Source of the DNA: Nitrincola salilacus
Lineage (GTDB): Bacteria; Pseudomonadota; Gammaproteobacteria; Pseudomonadales; Balneatricaceae
Direction of reading: 5' to 3'
Length of the DNA: 64,000 bases
Assembly: GCF_046271865.1 (NCBI RefSeq)
Contig: NZ_CP176580.1
Coordinates: 4,340,001-4,404,000, forward strand
Numbering within the stretch: position 1 is the first letter of the stretch; the number at the start of each line of letters is the position of its first letter. Below are positions 53,495-61,746 of the stretch, in pieces. The notes under the pieces are model-generated. The model was not told the origin of the DNA and made no database searches. It was given only the letters and a program-made list of their open reading frames with translations. Made by a program: the position numbers and the translations under genes.

Positions 53495-53678
53495 GCGCTC
53501 AACTTCCGGGGCGACTTCCGGGGTGTTTGCACCCTCCGGCTCATCGATCACTACTGCGAAACCAGAGCACAACGATATCCTCTACCCCCTTTACCCCCAC
53601 CCCCTACCCCTTTCAGGGAATCGGTCTGCAGCGCACTTGCTGGTATAACTGTTCTGATAGCTACCGCGCGAGGCCTTC

Positions 53679-54686
53679 ATGAATAAGTTTTTCACACCAC
53701 CCTCACCACTGATCGATCGTTTTGGTCGTCAGGTCAATTATGTCCGCTTGTCAGTTACCGACCGGTGTGACCTGCGTTGTGTTTACTGCATGAGCGAAAA
53801 CATGACTTTTCTGCCGCGTGAGCAGGTGCTGTCGCTGGAGGAGATCGGGCGGATCGCGTCGGTGTTTGTCAGCCTGGGGGTGGAGAAAATTCGTCTTACC
53901 GGCGGTGAGCCACTGGTGCGACGCGATCTGTTGGATCTGATAGGGCATATCGGGCAGCTGGGGCTGCAGGACTTTGCCATGACCACGAATGGCACTCAGT
54001 TGAGCCATTTTGCCGGGTCTTTGAAGGCGGCAGGTCTGAAGCGTTTGAATATCAGCCTGGACTCGCTGGATCCGGCAAAATTCCGACGCATCACACGTAA
54101 TGGTGATCTGGATAAGGTGCTTGAAGGCATAGAGGCCGCGCGGGCGGTGGGTTTTGAGGGGATCAAACTGAATGCTGTCATCATGCGTGGGCGCAATGAT
54201 GATGAGGTGCTGGATCTGATCGAGCTGGTGCGCAGGCTGGAACTGGATATCAGTTTTATCGAAGAGATGCCGCTGGGTGTGATCTCCGAGCACAACCGGC
54301 ATGAAACCTACTGTTCCAGTGATGATGTGCAGCAGATTATCGAACAACACTATGCCCTGCAGCCTGCCAGTATGAAAACCGGTGGCCCTTCGCGCTATTT
54401 CAAGATGGCCGACAGCCTCAGTCGTGTTGGTTTCATCTCCCCCCACAGCCATAACTTCTGCAGCGAATGCAATCGGGTCAGAGTCACGGCCGAAGGGCGT
54501 CTGTTGCTGTGTCTGGGTAACGAGCATTCGGTGGATCTGCGCGCTATTCTGCGTCGCTATCCGCGGGATAACACACCACTGCGCGAAGCGATCATCGATG
54601 CCATCGAGCTCAAGCCGGAACAGCACCATTTCACCACCGACGGGGATGTCCAGATTCTGCGTTTCATGAGTTCAAGCGGCGGTTAA
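53679..54686 (+). CDS. moaA: GTP 3',8-cyclase MoaA
   Basis: The 335-residue radical SAM enzyme makes the first molybdopterin intermediate from GTP. The radical SAM motif is CDLRCVYC near residue 28. The C-terminal cluster region is CSECNRVRVTAEGRLLLCLG, and the protein ends in SSSGG, the Gly-Gly tail needed by MoaA. Length (E. coli 329 aa) fits. It is convergent with the DGC-domain gene and supplies cofactor for nitrate reductase. Confidence 0.95.
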   Translation: MNKFFTPPSPLIDRFGRQVNYVRLSVTDRCDLRCVYCMSENMTFLPREQVLSLEEIGRIASVFVSLGVEKIRLTGGEPLVRRDLLDLIGHIGQLGLQDFAMTTNGTQLSHFAGSLKAAGLKRLNISLDSLDPAKFRRITRNGDLDKVLEGIEAARAVGFEGIKLNAVIMRGRNDDEVLDLIELVRRLELDISFIEEMPLGVISEHNRHETYCSSDDVQQIIEQHYALQPASMKTGGPSRYFKMADSLSRVGFISPHSHNFCSECNRVRVTAEGRLLLCLGNEHSVDLRAILRRYPRDNTPLREAIIDAIELKPEQHHFTTDGDVQILRFMSSSGG

Positions 54687-54705
54687 ACTTTGCGTGGCGG
54701 GATGA

Positions 54706-55074
54706 TTACTCTTTCAGTTGCGTGACGATTCTCAGCACCTGAGTTTCCACTTCCTGGATGTTCTCTTCACTGACCAGTTGTCCATAGTGCTTTTTGAACC
54801 CCTGTTCATAGAGCTTCACATGGATAGATGGCTCGACTTCGGCATTTTGCAGGCAGGCTTGAGCGCAGTGCAGCTGGCAACCATCTATCACCACAATTGG
54901 ACGCCCGCTTCTGGCGGTTCGCAGTAGTGCCGGCACCTTACCACCCACGCCGGATATGCATGACATCTCGGCTTCTCCGGCATGATCCAGCCTGACGGCA
55001 ACCTCGTTCGCGAGCTGCGCCACATCCGAGCAGCCGGAGCAGGCGTAGATCAGAGGCAGCTGTTTACGTCTCAT
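54706..55074 (-). CDS. DGC-domain putative zinc-binding protein
   Basis: The 122-residue protein carries YACSGCSDVAQLAN at its N-terminus and VVIDGCQLHCAQACL, the DGC motif with neighbouring cysteines, in its middle. Such proteins are predicted zinc binders of unknown function. It is downstream of the Crp/Fnr gene and near the nitrate reductase genes. Function is not assigned. Confidence 0.75.
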   Translation of the reverse strand: MRRKQLPLIYACSGCSDVAQLANEVAVRLDHAGEAEMSCISGVGGKVPALLRTARSGRPIVVIDGCQLHCAQACLQNAEVEPSIHVKLYEQGFKKHYGQLVSEENIQEVETQVLRIVTQLKE

Positions 55075-55122
55075 ATAACCCCCATTTAACTCTTCAGTTA
55101 ACCCTTCAGTTAACGACTGAAG

Positions 55123-55899
55123 CTAATCGGTCTCCCGCATAAAGCGGCTCACATCGGCGATCAGGATATTACTGCGCACCACATCCAGCAGCCCTTCGAG
55201 CTTGAGATCCGCAAGAATTCTGGAAAAGGTCTCGGGCTTCATCGCCAGGCGAGCCGCTACCTGGCACTTGGCCATCGGCAGATGAACCACCGCCTTGTTG
55301 TGCAGTTGAGTGGTGGCATTCATATCTGACAGCAGCTGTCGGACATAGATGATCACGCGCTCTCTTGCGGCACAGTTGATCATCACTTCAAGATCAAAAT
55401 TCTTGCGCTTGAGCGACTCGGCAAAATAGTTGATCAGTTTTTCTGAGCTCTGTTTGTCTTCGGCCACCAGTTCGCGATAGGCCGCTGCCGGAAAGCTGAT
55501 CACATGGCTCGGTTGCAGGGTCTCGGCAAAGCAGCTGTAACAGTGGGTCTGACAGAAAATATCGGTTTCGCCCAGCGTGTGGTACGACTGAATTGCGTCT
55601 ATCACACGTTCGCTGCCATCCGCCGTGGGCCTGAACAGCTTCACACAGCCCTCCAGCAGCAGGTAAAAGCGACTGGCCGCCTCGCCCTCACGATAGATCA
55701 TCTGATGAGCAGCAAAGCGGATGCTTCGGGCCTGGCTGATCAAGGTGGTAAAGCTGTCATCATTGAGGCAGCAAAAAAGTGAGTGCTGGCGGATAAGGCA
55801 GTTGTCTCTGCATTTAGTCTGCTCCCCCGGCTGATGTGGATCCGGCAGTTCTACTTCAATACACTTACCAGCGGAAATCTGCGTAGGACAGGAAATCAT
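55123..55899 (-). CDS. Crp/Fnr-family transcriptional regulator
   Basis: The 258-residue protein has a cyclic-nucleotide-type sensor domain (YREGEAASRFYLLLEGCVKLFRPTADGSERVI) and a Crp-type helix-turn-helix (MAKCQVAARLAMKPETFSRILADLKLEG). Its N-terminus has cysteines (KCRDNC, FCC) spaced unlike FNR, and a second patch FCQTHCYSC follows. It is probably an anaerobic or nitrogen-oxide regulator of the neighbouring nar and moa genes. The ATG at 55899 with AGGTGA upstream is preferred over a GTG at 55908. It overlaps the moeA 3' end by 35 bases. Confidence 0.85.
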   Translation of the reverse strand: MISCPTQISAGKCIEVELPDPHQPGEQTKCRDNCLIRQHSLFCCLNDDSFTTLISQARSIRFAAHQMIYREGEAASRFYLLLEGCVKLFRPTADGSERVIDAIQSYHTLGETDIFCQTHCYSCFAETLQPSHVISFPAAAYRELVAEDKQSSEKLINYFAESLKRKNFDLEVMINCAARERVIIYVRQLLSDMNATTQLHNKAVVHLPMAKCQVAARLAMKPETFSRILADLKLEGLLDVVRSNILIADVSRFMRETD

Positions 55900-57136
55900 A
55901 CCACTCACCTTTGTTGATACGCGTTGCCGGTGGGATCACCAGATAACCATCTGCCAGGCAGGCCGTGCTCAAGACACCCGACCCCTGATCACCTGCCGAG
56001 ACCGCCACCAGCCCACTGCCTGGCTGCGACTCATCGCCCGGAATCAGCGAAGCTCGGATATACTCCTGACGAGACAGTGTTTTATCGCGACTGAAACCTG
56101 CGGCCACGCTGAATCTTCTGAGCGGCTGCGGGCTGCGCCCCTGGCAGCGTTTCAGATAGGCGCTGGCCAGCAGGTCAAATGTGACCATTGCAGCAGCGGG
56201 ATTACCCGGCAAGCCAAGAAAAGGGGTACCCTGAACCTGCCCGAAGGCGAAGGGCTTGCCCGGTTTGATCGCGATGCCCCAGAGATTGATCTCACCCAGC
56301 GCTTCTACGCTGAGCCGCACATAATCTTCCTCACCGACTGATACGCCGCCGGTACTGATAATGACGTCTGCCCGTTCACTGGCATCCAGCAGGGCTGCAC
56401 GGGTATCCTCTAGCGTATCCGGCACTATGCCGTTATTTATTTCAAGCTCTACGACCTCCATGCCCAGGCTTTCTATCCCGGCGGCCAGGGTATAGCGATT
56501 GCTGTTGTAGAGTTTACCCTGAGTCCAACGCACACCCGGCTGAATCAGTTCATCACCGGTCGACAGGATCGCCACTTTAAGGCGACGATAAACCATCACC
56601 TCACCGACGCCCTGACTGGCCAGCACACCACACTCGGATGGCCCCAGACGCACCCCGGCATTCAGCAGATGATCACCGGGCATGAGATCTTCACCGGCAT
56701 AGCGCACATTAGACTCAGGATGAATCATCGTCGGAAAACGAATGCTGCCATCCACCTGGCACTCCACATGCTCCTGCATCACCACGGTATCGGCACCGCG
56801 AGGAATGGGCGCCCCGGTGAAGATACGGCAACAGGTACCCGGCTGCAGAGAATCGGGCTGTGCGCCTGCGGGGATGCGCTGGCTGACGCTCATCACCCGG
56901 GAATCCGGCAGCTCATCATGGCATAACGCATAACCATCCATGGCGCTGTTATCCAGCGGCGGCACCATCACAAAGGCAACCAGAGACTGCGCCAACACAC
57001 GGCCCGATGCGTATTTCAGTGCGCAGGGCTCCGGCGCAACCAGGCACTCAGCCGAGGCCAGCAATTGCTTTCTGGCATCATCCACCGGCAATAGCGGCTT
57101 ATGACCACCGGCATCACAACCACACTGATGTTTCAT
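55865..57136 (-). CDS. moeA: Molybdopterin molybdenumtransferase MoeA
   Basis: The 423-residue protein inserts molybdate into molybdopterin. It has the MoeA motifs DNSAMDGYAL, AGAQPDSLQPGTCCRIFTGAPIPRGADTVVMQE, TGDELIQPG, STGGVSVGEEDYV and IKPGKPFAFGQVQGTPFLGLPGNP. Length matches the family. It overlaps moaB by four bases and belongs to the nitrate reductase operon region. Confidence 0.93.
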   Translation of the reverse strand: MKHQCGCDAGGHKPLLPVDDARKQLLASAECLVAPEPCALKYASGRVLAQSLVAFVMVPPLDNSAMDGYALCHDELPDSRVMSVSQRIPAGAQPDSLQPGTCCRIFTGAPIPRGADTVVMQEHVECQVDGSIRFPTMIHPESNVRYAGEDLMPGDHLLNAGVRLGPSECGVLASQGVGEVMVYRRLKVAILSTGDELIQPGVRWTQGKLYNSNRYTLAAGIESLGMEVVELEINNGIVPDTLEDTRAALLDASERADVIISTGGVSVGEEDYVRLSVEALGEINLWGIAIKPGKPFAFGQVQGTPFLGLPGNPAAAMVTFDLLASAYLKRCQGRSPQPLRRFSVAAGFSRDKTLSRQEYIRASLIPGDESQPGSGLVAVSAGDQGSGVLSTACLADGYLVIPPATRINKGEWYDFLSYADFRW

Positions 57137-57795
57137 ATCAATTTCCTCGCAGACTTAACTGCAACAGTTCCGCTCAGGCGCGTGTCTGGCTGTTGTTTGG
57201 CTATTATTTGGCTATTGTTTGGTTCTGATTGCTTCTTGATTGCCTCTTGACTGCTTCTTGACTGACAAGAGGAGGTCTGCGACACAACCATGGCCACAAA
57301 ATTACACGGACGCTGGCGTGCATCCAGTTGCGGTTGAATCAGCTCATCCCAGGCCAGAGCGCAGGCTCTGGGGGAACCCGGCATCGCAAACACGACTTTT
57401 TTGTTAGCGATACCTGCCAAAGCTCTGGACTGCATTGACGAGGTGCCGATGCTGTTGAATGACAGCTGTCGGAACAGTTCGCCATAACCCTCGACCAGCT
57501 TATCAAACAGAGGTGACAGCGCCTCTGGCGTGTTATCCCGATCACCGAACCCTGTCCCGCCGGTAATCACTATGGCATGAACCTGCTCAGAAGCGATCCA
57601 GTGCGACACCACCGCTCGGATCTGATAGATATCATCCTTCACGATCTGCCGCTCAGCGAGCTGATGGCCCGCACTCTCGATACGTTGCTGCAGTAGATTA
57701 CCTGACTCATCAGACGACAACTCACGCGTGTCAGAGACGGTCAGCAGTGCAATATTCAAGGCATTAAAGGGTGTATTCTGCGTTACATGACCCAT
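57133..57795 (-). CDS. moaB: Molybdenum cofactor protein MoaB with repeat-encoded tail
   Basis: The 220-residue protein has the MoaB core (LLTVSDTRELSSDESGNLLQQRI; VITGGTGFGDRDNTPEAL; FAMPGSPRACALAWDELIQPQLDAR). Typical MoaB proteins are 170-180 residues. The remaining tail from about residue 178 is encoded by an 11-bp repeat tract (57185-57261) and has no homology. MoaB binds molybdopterin during cofactor synthesis. It overlaps moeA by four bases. Confidence 0.9.
   Translation of the reverse strand: MGHVTQNTPFNALNIALLTVSDTRELSSDESGNLLQQRIESAGHQLAERQIVKDDIYQIRAVVSHWIASEQVHAIVITGGTGFGDRDNTPEALSPLFDKLVEGYGELFRQLSFNSIGTSSMQSRALAGIANKKVVFAMPGSPRACALAWDELIQPQLDARQRPCNFVAMVVSQTSSCQSRSSQEAIKKQSEPNNSQIIAKQQPDTRLSGTVAVKSARKLI
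57185..57261. repeat. 11-bp near-tandem repeats in 3' end of moaB
   Basis: Seven consecutive 11-bp units, from TCTGGCTGTTG through TTTGGCTATTG and TTGCTTCTTGA to CTGCTTCTTGA, run through the end of moaB. The units share most positions in each half. Because 11 is not a multiple of 3, gain or loss of one unit changes the tail reading frame. Confidence 0.8.
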
Positions 57796-57842
57796 CTCTT
57801 ACTCCGGCTATCCAGCGTCAGGTTTTACATGACTGCTTTAAA

Positions 57843-58652
57843 TTACTGCATCAGGGGAGAGTCACCTTGCCCCATGTCGATACCCAGTACCGGTGCCTGT
57901 GTCGCCAGCACCTGCAGATACTGTTTCAGTGCACGTCTTGTCACACTTTCCAGCAGCATCTGAAAAATCCGCCCCTTGACCGCCTGATAGGGCAGCACTT
58001 CGCCCTCGATGCGTTGATCTATGGCGACCAGATGCCAGCCATAGCGGCTCTCAATCGGTGAGGCATGCAGACCGACAGGCAGATCCTGAATCTGGCGTTC
58101 AAACTCCTCCACCGTCTGACCTTTGCTGATCTGCCCCAACTGACCTGCCTGATGGCGCGATTCGCACGCAGAGAACTGCTGTGCCAGATGGGAAAAAGAC
58201 TCAGCGTTTTCTGCCAGTTGCGCCAGTAACACGTCTGCCAGTTGACGCTGGCTGTCGCGCAGCTCCTGATCATCCGGTGCGGCAGCCAGCAGAATATGAC
58301 GCACGGCCAGCAGCGTGGGTGAGCGAAAGCGTTGCGGGTTCTGGTTGTAGTAGCGCTCGCAGGCAGCCTCATCCGGATCAGGCACGTCCAGCTCCTGCTC
58401 CAGCACCATCGCAAAGCGTTGGCTCTCATCCTCGATGGTCAGACCCATCTCGATCGCACGCTTCTCCAGCAGGCGTTTCACCACCAGACTGGTGGCGGCT
58501 GCATGCCAGGCTTCTTCCAGGCTGTCATGCGGGTGGTGCTGAATCTCGCGGGCGATTTCGTCGTCGGCCAGCACTTCATCGGCGATGCGCACTTCGGGAA
58601 ACAGTTGCGCCAGCTCCTGCGCATCCAGTTGAGTAACCGGTATGGTTTGCAT
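57843..58652 (-). CDS. Peptidyl-prolyl cis-trans isomerase, PpiC/parvulin type (nar-associated)
   Basis: The 269-residue protein has a helical N-terminal part and a parvulin domain (LLAVRHILLAAAPDDQELR; LAQQFSACESRHQAGQLGQISKGQTVEEFERQI; PIESRYGWHLVAIDQRI). Genes of this type follow narI in Pseudomonas nitrate reductase operons. The ATG at 58652 has GGAGAG upstream; the longer open frame is not supported. It probably helps nitrate reductase assembly. There is no clear signal peptide. Confidence 0.87.
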   Translation of the reverse strand: MQTIPVTQLDAQELAQLFPEVRIADEVLADDEIAREIQHHPHDSLEEAWHAAATSLVVKRLLEKRAIEMGLTIEDESQRFAMVLEQELDVPDPDEAACERYYNQNPQRFRSPTLLAVRHILLAAAPDDQELRDSQRQLADVLLAQLAENAESFSHLAQQFSACESRHQAGQLGQISKGQTVEEFERQIQDLPVGLHASPIESRYGWHLVAIDQRIEGEVLPYQAVKGRIFQMLLESVTRRALKQYLQVLATQAPVLGIDMGQGDSPLMQ

Positions 58653-58744
58653 CTTATCTCTCCTGTATTCAGTGATACCGGCACCGCAACAACCAAATGC
58701 ACGGTGCCGGTACGATGAGCCGGGCGCTGACCCGGCCCCGCTCA

Positions 58745-59422
58745 TCAACCGCGTTTGCGCACCAGTTGATAACGACGTGTCATATATTCAAGCGGCGCAC
58801 TCCAGACATGCACCAACCGGGTGAAGGGGAAGATCACAAAGATGCTGATCCCCAGGAAGATATGCAGCTTGTAGATAAAGCTGACACCCTCAATATGCAC
58901 CGCCGGATTACCCTGGAAGGTCACTACCGCTTGAGCCCAGTAAGACAACTGCTTCATCACCGAACCATCCAGATGCCCCAGGCTTGCGAAAATAGTCAGA
59001 AGACCCAGTGTGACCTGCACCCACAGGATGGCGATCACCAGTGTATCGGCAGCACTGCCGGTGGCACGGACACGGGGGTCGGTCAGCCTGCGCTTGAGCA
59101 GCAGGAAGGAGCCGATCCAGCACATGATCCCGGCAACACCACCCACGGCGATGGCCATGATCTGCTTGGTTCCGGCTGACATGAACGGCTCATACACCCA
59201 GGAGGGGGTCAGCAGGCCGACCAGATGGCCGAAGAAGATCACCAGAATCCCGACATGAAACAGGTTACTGGCCAGCCGCATCCCGGACTTGCTGACCATC
59301 TGACTGGAACCCGTCTTCCAGGTGAACTGGGCGTGGTCGTAACGCAGCCAGCTGCCGATGAAGAAGATCGCCAGTGCGACATAGGGGTAGACCCCAAACA
59401 AAAGACTATTCAGATATTGCAT
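58745..59422 (-). CDS. narI: Respiratory nitrate reductase gamma subunit NarI
   Basis: The 225-residue membrane subunit carries two b hemes that take electrons from quinol. Five transmembrane helices and the heme-ligand histidines in FHVGILVIFFGHLVGLLTP and VSFIYKLHIFLGISIFVIFPFTRLVHVWSAP are present. Length matches E. coli NarI. Confidence 0.95.
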   Translation of the reverse strand: MQYLNSLLFGVYPYVALAIFFIGSWLRYDHAQFTWKTGSSQMVSKSGMRLASNLFHVGILVIFFGHLVGLLTPSWVYEPFMSAGTKQIMAIAVGGVAGIMCWIGSFLLLKRRLTDPRVRATGSAADTLVIAILWVQVTLGLLTIFASLGHLDGSVMKQLSYWAQAVVTFQGNPAVHIEGVSFIYKLHIFLGISIFVIFPFTRLVHVWSAPLEYMTRRYQLVRKRG

Positions 59423-59439
59423 GACATCTCTCCTCGTAT

Positions 59440-60177
59440 TCAGCGCCCACCCGCTGCATTCACAGCGGATGGCTGAAGATTCTGCAGGTGCAGTGTCTGC
59501 ACCCGCCCCAGCTCTTCGCGACGCTGGCGGACAACATCCGACTGGCCACAGGAAGAGCCCTGATCACCGATGAACTGCACCATCTCCTCTTCCCAGACTT
59601 TGTCCAGCGCTTCAGGCGTGTCATCACGCTCCTCGGTGGCGACCTTCTCGGCCAACTCCTGCCTGTCCACCTGAGTATCAGATACCCCCAGCAGAGCATC
59701 AAAGAGTGAGGCATAACCGCTGTCACGCTGCTGCAGACGCTCCGCCAGCAGCACCAGAATATGCGCAATCGATTGCAGCCACTGGACTATTTCGGGCGTT
59801 TCACGCGTGGACAGAAACTCAAGAAACAGCGGCAGATAGTCGGGCAGCTCACGGGCATCCAGATGCAAACCCGCCTTCTCGTACTCCGCCATCAGATCCA
59901 CCATCGCCTGTCCTCTGTCGCGCGACTCACCATGCACGTGCTCAAACAACAGCAGTGACATGGCGCGGCCGCGATCAAAGGTGGCCACATAGGCCTCCTG
60001 AGCATCCATCAGATCCGTCGTGCAAAGCTGGTCGATAAAGGCGACCAGGCTTTCCTGCACCTCTGGCGACAGGCGTTTTTCTTCTCGCACGAAGTTAATC
60101 ATGTCCCAGCGTGCATCCATCAGCTCTGCTGAGGGGTAGTCCATCAATCGTGCAATCACAGTCAGACTTTTCATCAT
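59440..60177 (-). CDS. narJ: Nitrate reductase assembly chaperone NarJ
   Basis: The 245-residue chaperone helps insert the molybdenum cofactor and assemble NarGH on NarI. It has the NarJ-type helical core (DRGRAMSLLLFEHVHGESRDRGQAMVDLMAEYEKAGLHLDARELPDYLPLFLEFLS). It follows narH by nine bases and precedes narI. Confidence 0.92.
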   Translation of the reverse strand: MMKSLTVIARLMDYPSAELMDARWDMINFVREEKRLSPEVQESLVAFIDQLCTTDLMDAQEAYVATFDRGRAMSLLLFEHVHGESRDRGQAMVDLMAEYEKAGLHLDARELPDYLPLFLEFLSTRETPEIVQWLQSIAHILVLLAERLQQRDSGYASLFDALLGVSDTQVDRQELAEKVATEERDDTPEALDKVWEEEMVQFIGDQGSSCGQSDVVRQRREELGRVQTLHLQNLQPSAVNAAGGR

Positions 60178-60186
60178 ATTCTCCTG

Positions 60187-61746
60187 TCAGTCTTTCAGTG
60201 ATGCAGGGTCAACTTGCTGCACCCCACTGAGTTTCTGCACCATGGTGGTGGTTTGTTTCTGGCCACCGAAGAGGCTGAACCCACTGTCACCACCCTGGCA
60301 GCCATTACCGAAGGTGAAGCCGCAGCCATTGCGTTCTGGGAAGGCCTCACGCGCCAGCTCACGATGGCTGGTCGGAATCACGAAGCGGTCCTCATAGTTG
60401 GCGATGGCCAGATAGCGATACATCTCTTCAACCTGATTGACCGACAACCCCACCTGCTCCAGCACCTCCAGATTTTCGGTTCTCTCGACATGCTGAGCAC
60501 GCTTGAATTCGCGCATCGCCAGCAGGCGTTTCAGCGCCAGCAGCACGGGTTTCTCGTCACCGGCCGTCAGCAGGTTGGCCAGATAGCGCACCGGAATTCT
60601 CAGGCTATCGACATCCGGCAACACGCCGGAATGACCGATCTTGCCGGAATCCGCCGCAGACTGAATCGGCGACAGTGGTGGCACATACCAGACCATCGGC
60701 AGAGTGCGATACTCTGGATGCAGCGGCAGCGCCAGTTTCCAGTCAACCGCCATCTTGTAGACCGGCGACTGCTGCGCGGCTTTGATGACGTTATCCTCGA
60801 CACCATCACGCTTCGCCTGAGCAATCACCTTGGGATCGAACGGATCAAGGAAGATCTCCAGCTGTTTCTCATACAGATCGCCCTCATCCGGTGTACTTGC
60901 CACCTCTTCGATGCGATCCGCGTCATAAAGCAGCACGCCGAGATAGCGGATACGCCCGACACAGGTCTCGGAACAAACGGTAGGCAGGCCCGCTTCGATA
61001 CGCGGATAGCAGAAGATGCACTTCTCTGACTTGCCAGTTTTCCAGTTGTAGTAGATCTTTTTGTAGGGGCAGCCGCTGATGCACATGCGCCAGCCACGAC
61101 ACTTATCCTGATCGATCAGGACGATGCCATCTTCATCACGCTTGTAGATTGCACCGCTCGGGCAGGATGCAACACAGGCCGGATTCAGGCAGTGCTCGCA
61201 CAGGCGCGGCAGATACATCATGAAGGTGTTTTCAAACTGGCCGTAAATATCTGCCTGCACCTGATCAAAGTTCTTGTCCTTGCGGCGCTTGGCAAACTCG
61301 GTACCGAGGATCTCCTCCCAGTTGGGGCCCCATTCGATCTTGTTCATGCGCTGCCCGCTGATCAGAGATCGCGGACGCGCCACCGGCTGATGCTTGCCTT
61401 CCGGCGCATTGTGCAGATGCTGATAATCGAAATCGAACGGCTCATAGTAGTCATCGATACCCGGCAGATCCGGGTTGGCGAAGATGTTCGCCAACACGCG
61501 GAAACGCCCACCGATACGCGGCTCAATACGGCCATCCGGACGACGCAACCAGCCGCCTTTCCATTTTTCCTGGTTTTCCCACTCTTTCGGGTAACCGATG
61601 CCGGGCTTGGTTTCGACGTTGTTGAACCAGGCGTATTCCATTCCTTCACGACTGGTCCAGACATTTTTGCAGGTGACTGAACAGGTGTGGCATCCAATGC
61701 ACTTATCCAGATTCAGAACCATACCGACCTGAGAGCGAATCTTCAT
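60187..61746 (-). CDS. narH: Respiratory nitrate reductase beta subunit NarH
   Basis: The 519-residue Fe-S subunit transfers electrons from NarI to NarG. It holds the cluster motifs CIGCHTCSVTCKNVW, CEHCLNPACVASCP, CRGWRMCISGCP and CIFCYPRIEAGLPTVCSETC; the Trp in CRGWRMC marks the 3Fe-4S site as in other NarH proteins. It overlaps narG by four bases. Confidence 0.96.
   Translation of the reverse strand: MKIRSQVGMVLNLDKCIGCHTCSVTCKNVWTSREGMEYAWFNNVETKPGIGYPKEWENQEKWKGGWLRRPDGRIEPRIGGRFRVLANIFANPDLPGIDDYYEPFDFDYQHLHNAPEGKHQPVARPRSLISGQRMNKIEWGPNWEEILGTEFAKRRKDKNFDQVQADIYGQFENTFMMYLPRLCEHCLNPACVASCPSGAIYKRDEDGIVLIDQDKCRGWRMCISGCPYKKIYYNWKTGKSEKCIFCYPRIEAGLPTVCSETCVGRIRYLGVLLYDADRIEEVASTPDEGDLYEKQLEIFLDPFDPKVIAQAKRDGVEDNVIKAAQQSPVYKMAVDWKLALPLHPEYRTLPMVWYVPPLSPIQSAADSGKIGHSGVLPDVDSLRIPVRYLANLLTAGDEKPVLLALKRLLAMREFKRAQHVERTENLEVLEQVGLSVNQVEEMYRYLAIANYEDRFVIPTSHRELAREAFPERNGCGFTFGNGCQGGDSGFSLFGGQKQTTTMVQKLSGVQQVDPASLKD

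Noticed and set aside
53390..53572. Minus-strand 60-codon frame overlapping the higA end
   Set aside because: It overlaps the antitoxin gene, lacks a ribosome-binding site and shows no recognisable family; most likely chance.
55092..55122. Near-tandem CTTCAGTTAAC units and hairpin after the Crp/Fnr gene
   Set aside because: Only two and a half short units with a weak stem and no T-run; too little to call a terminator or repeat family.
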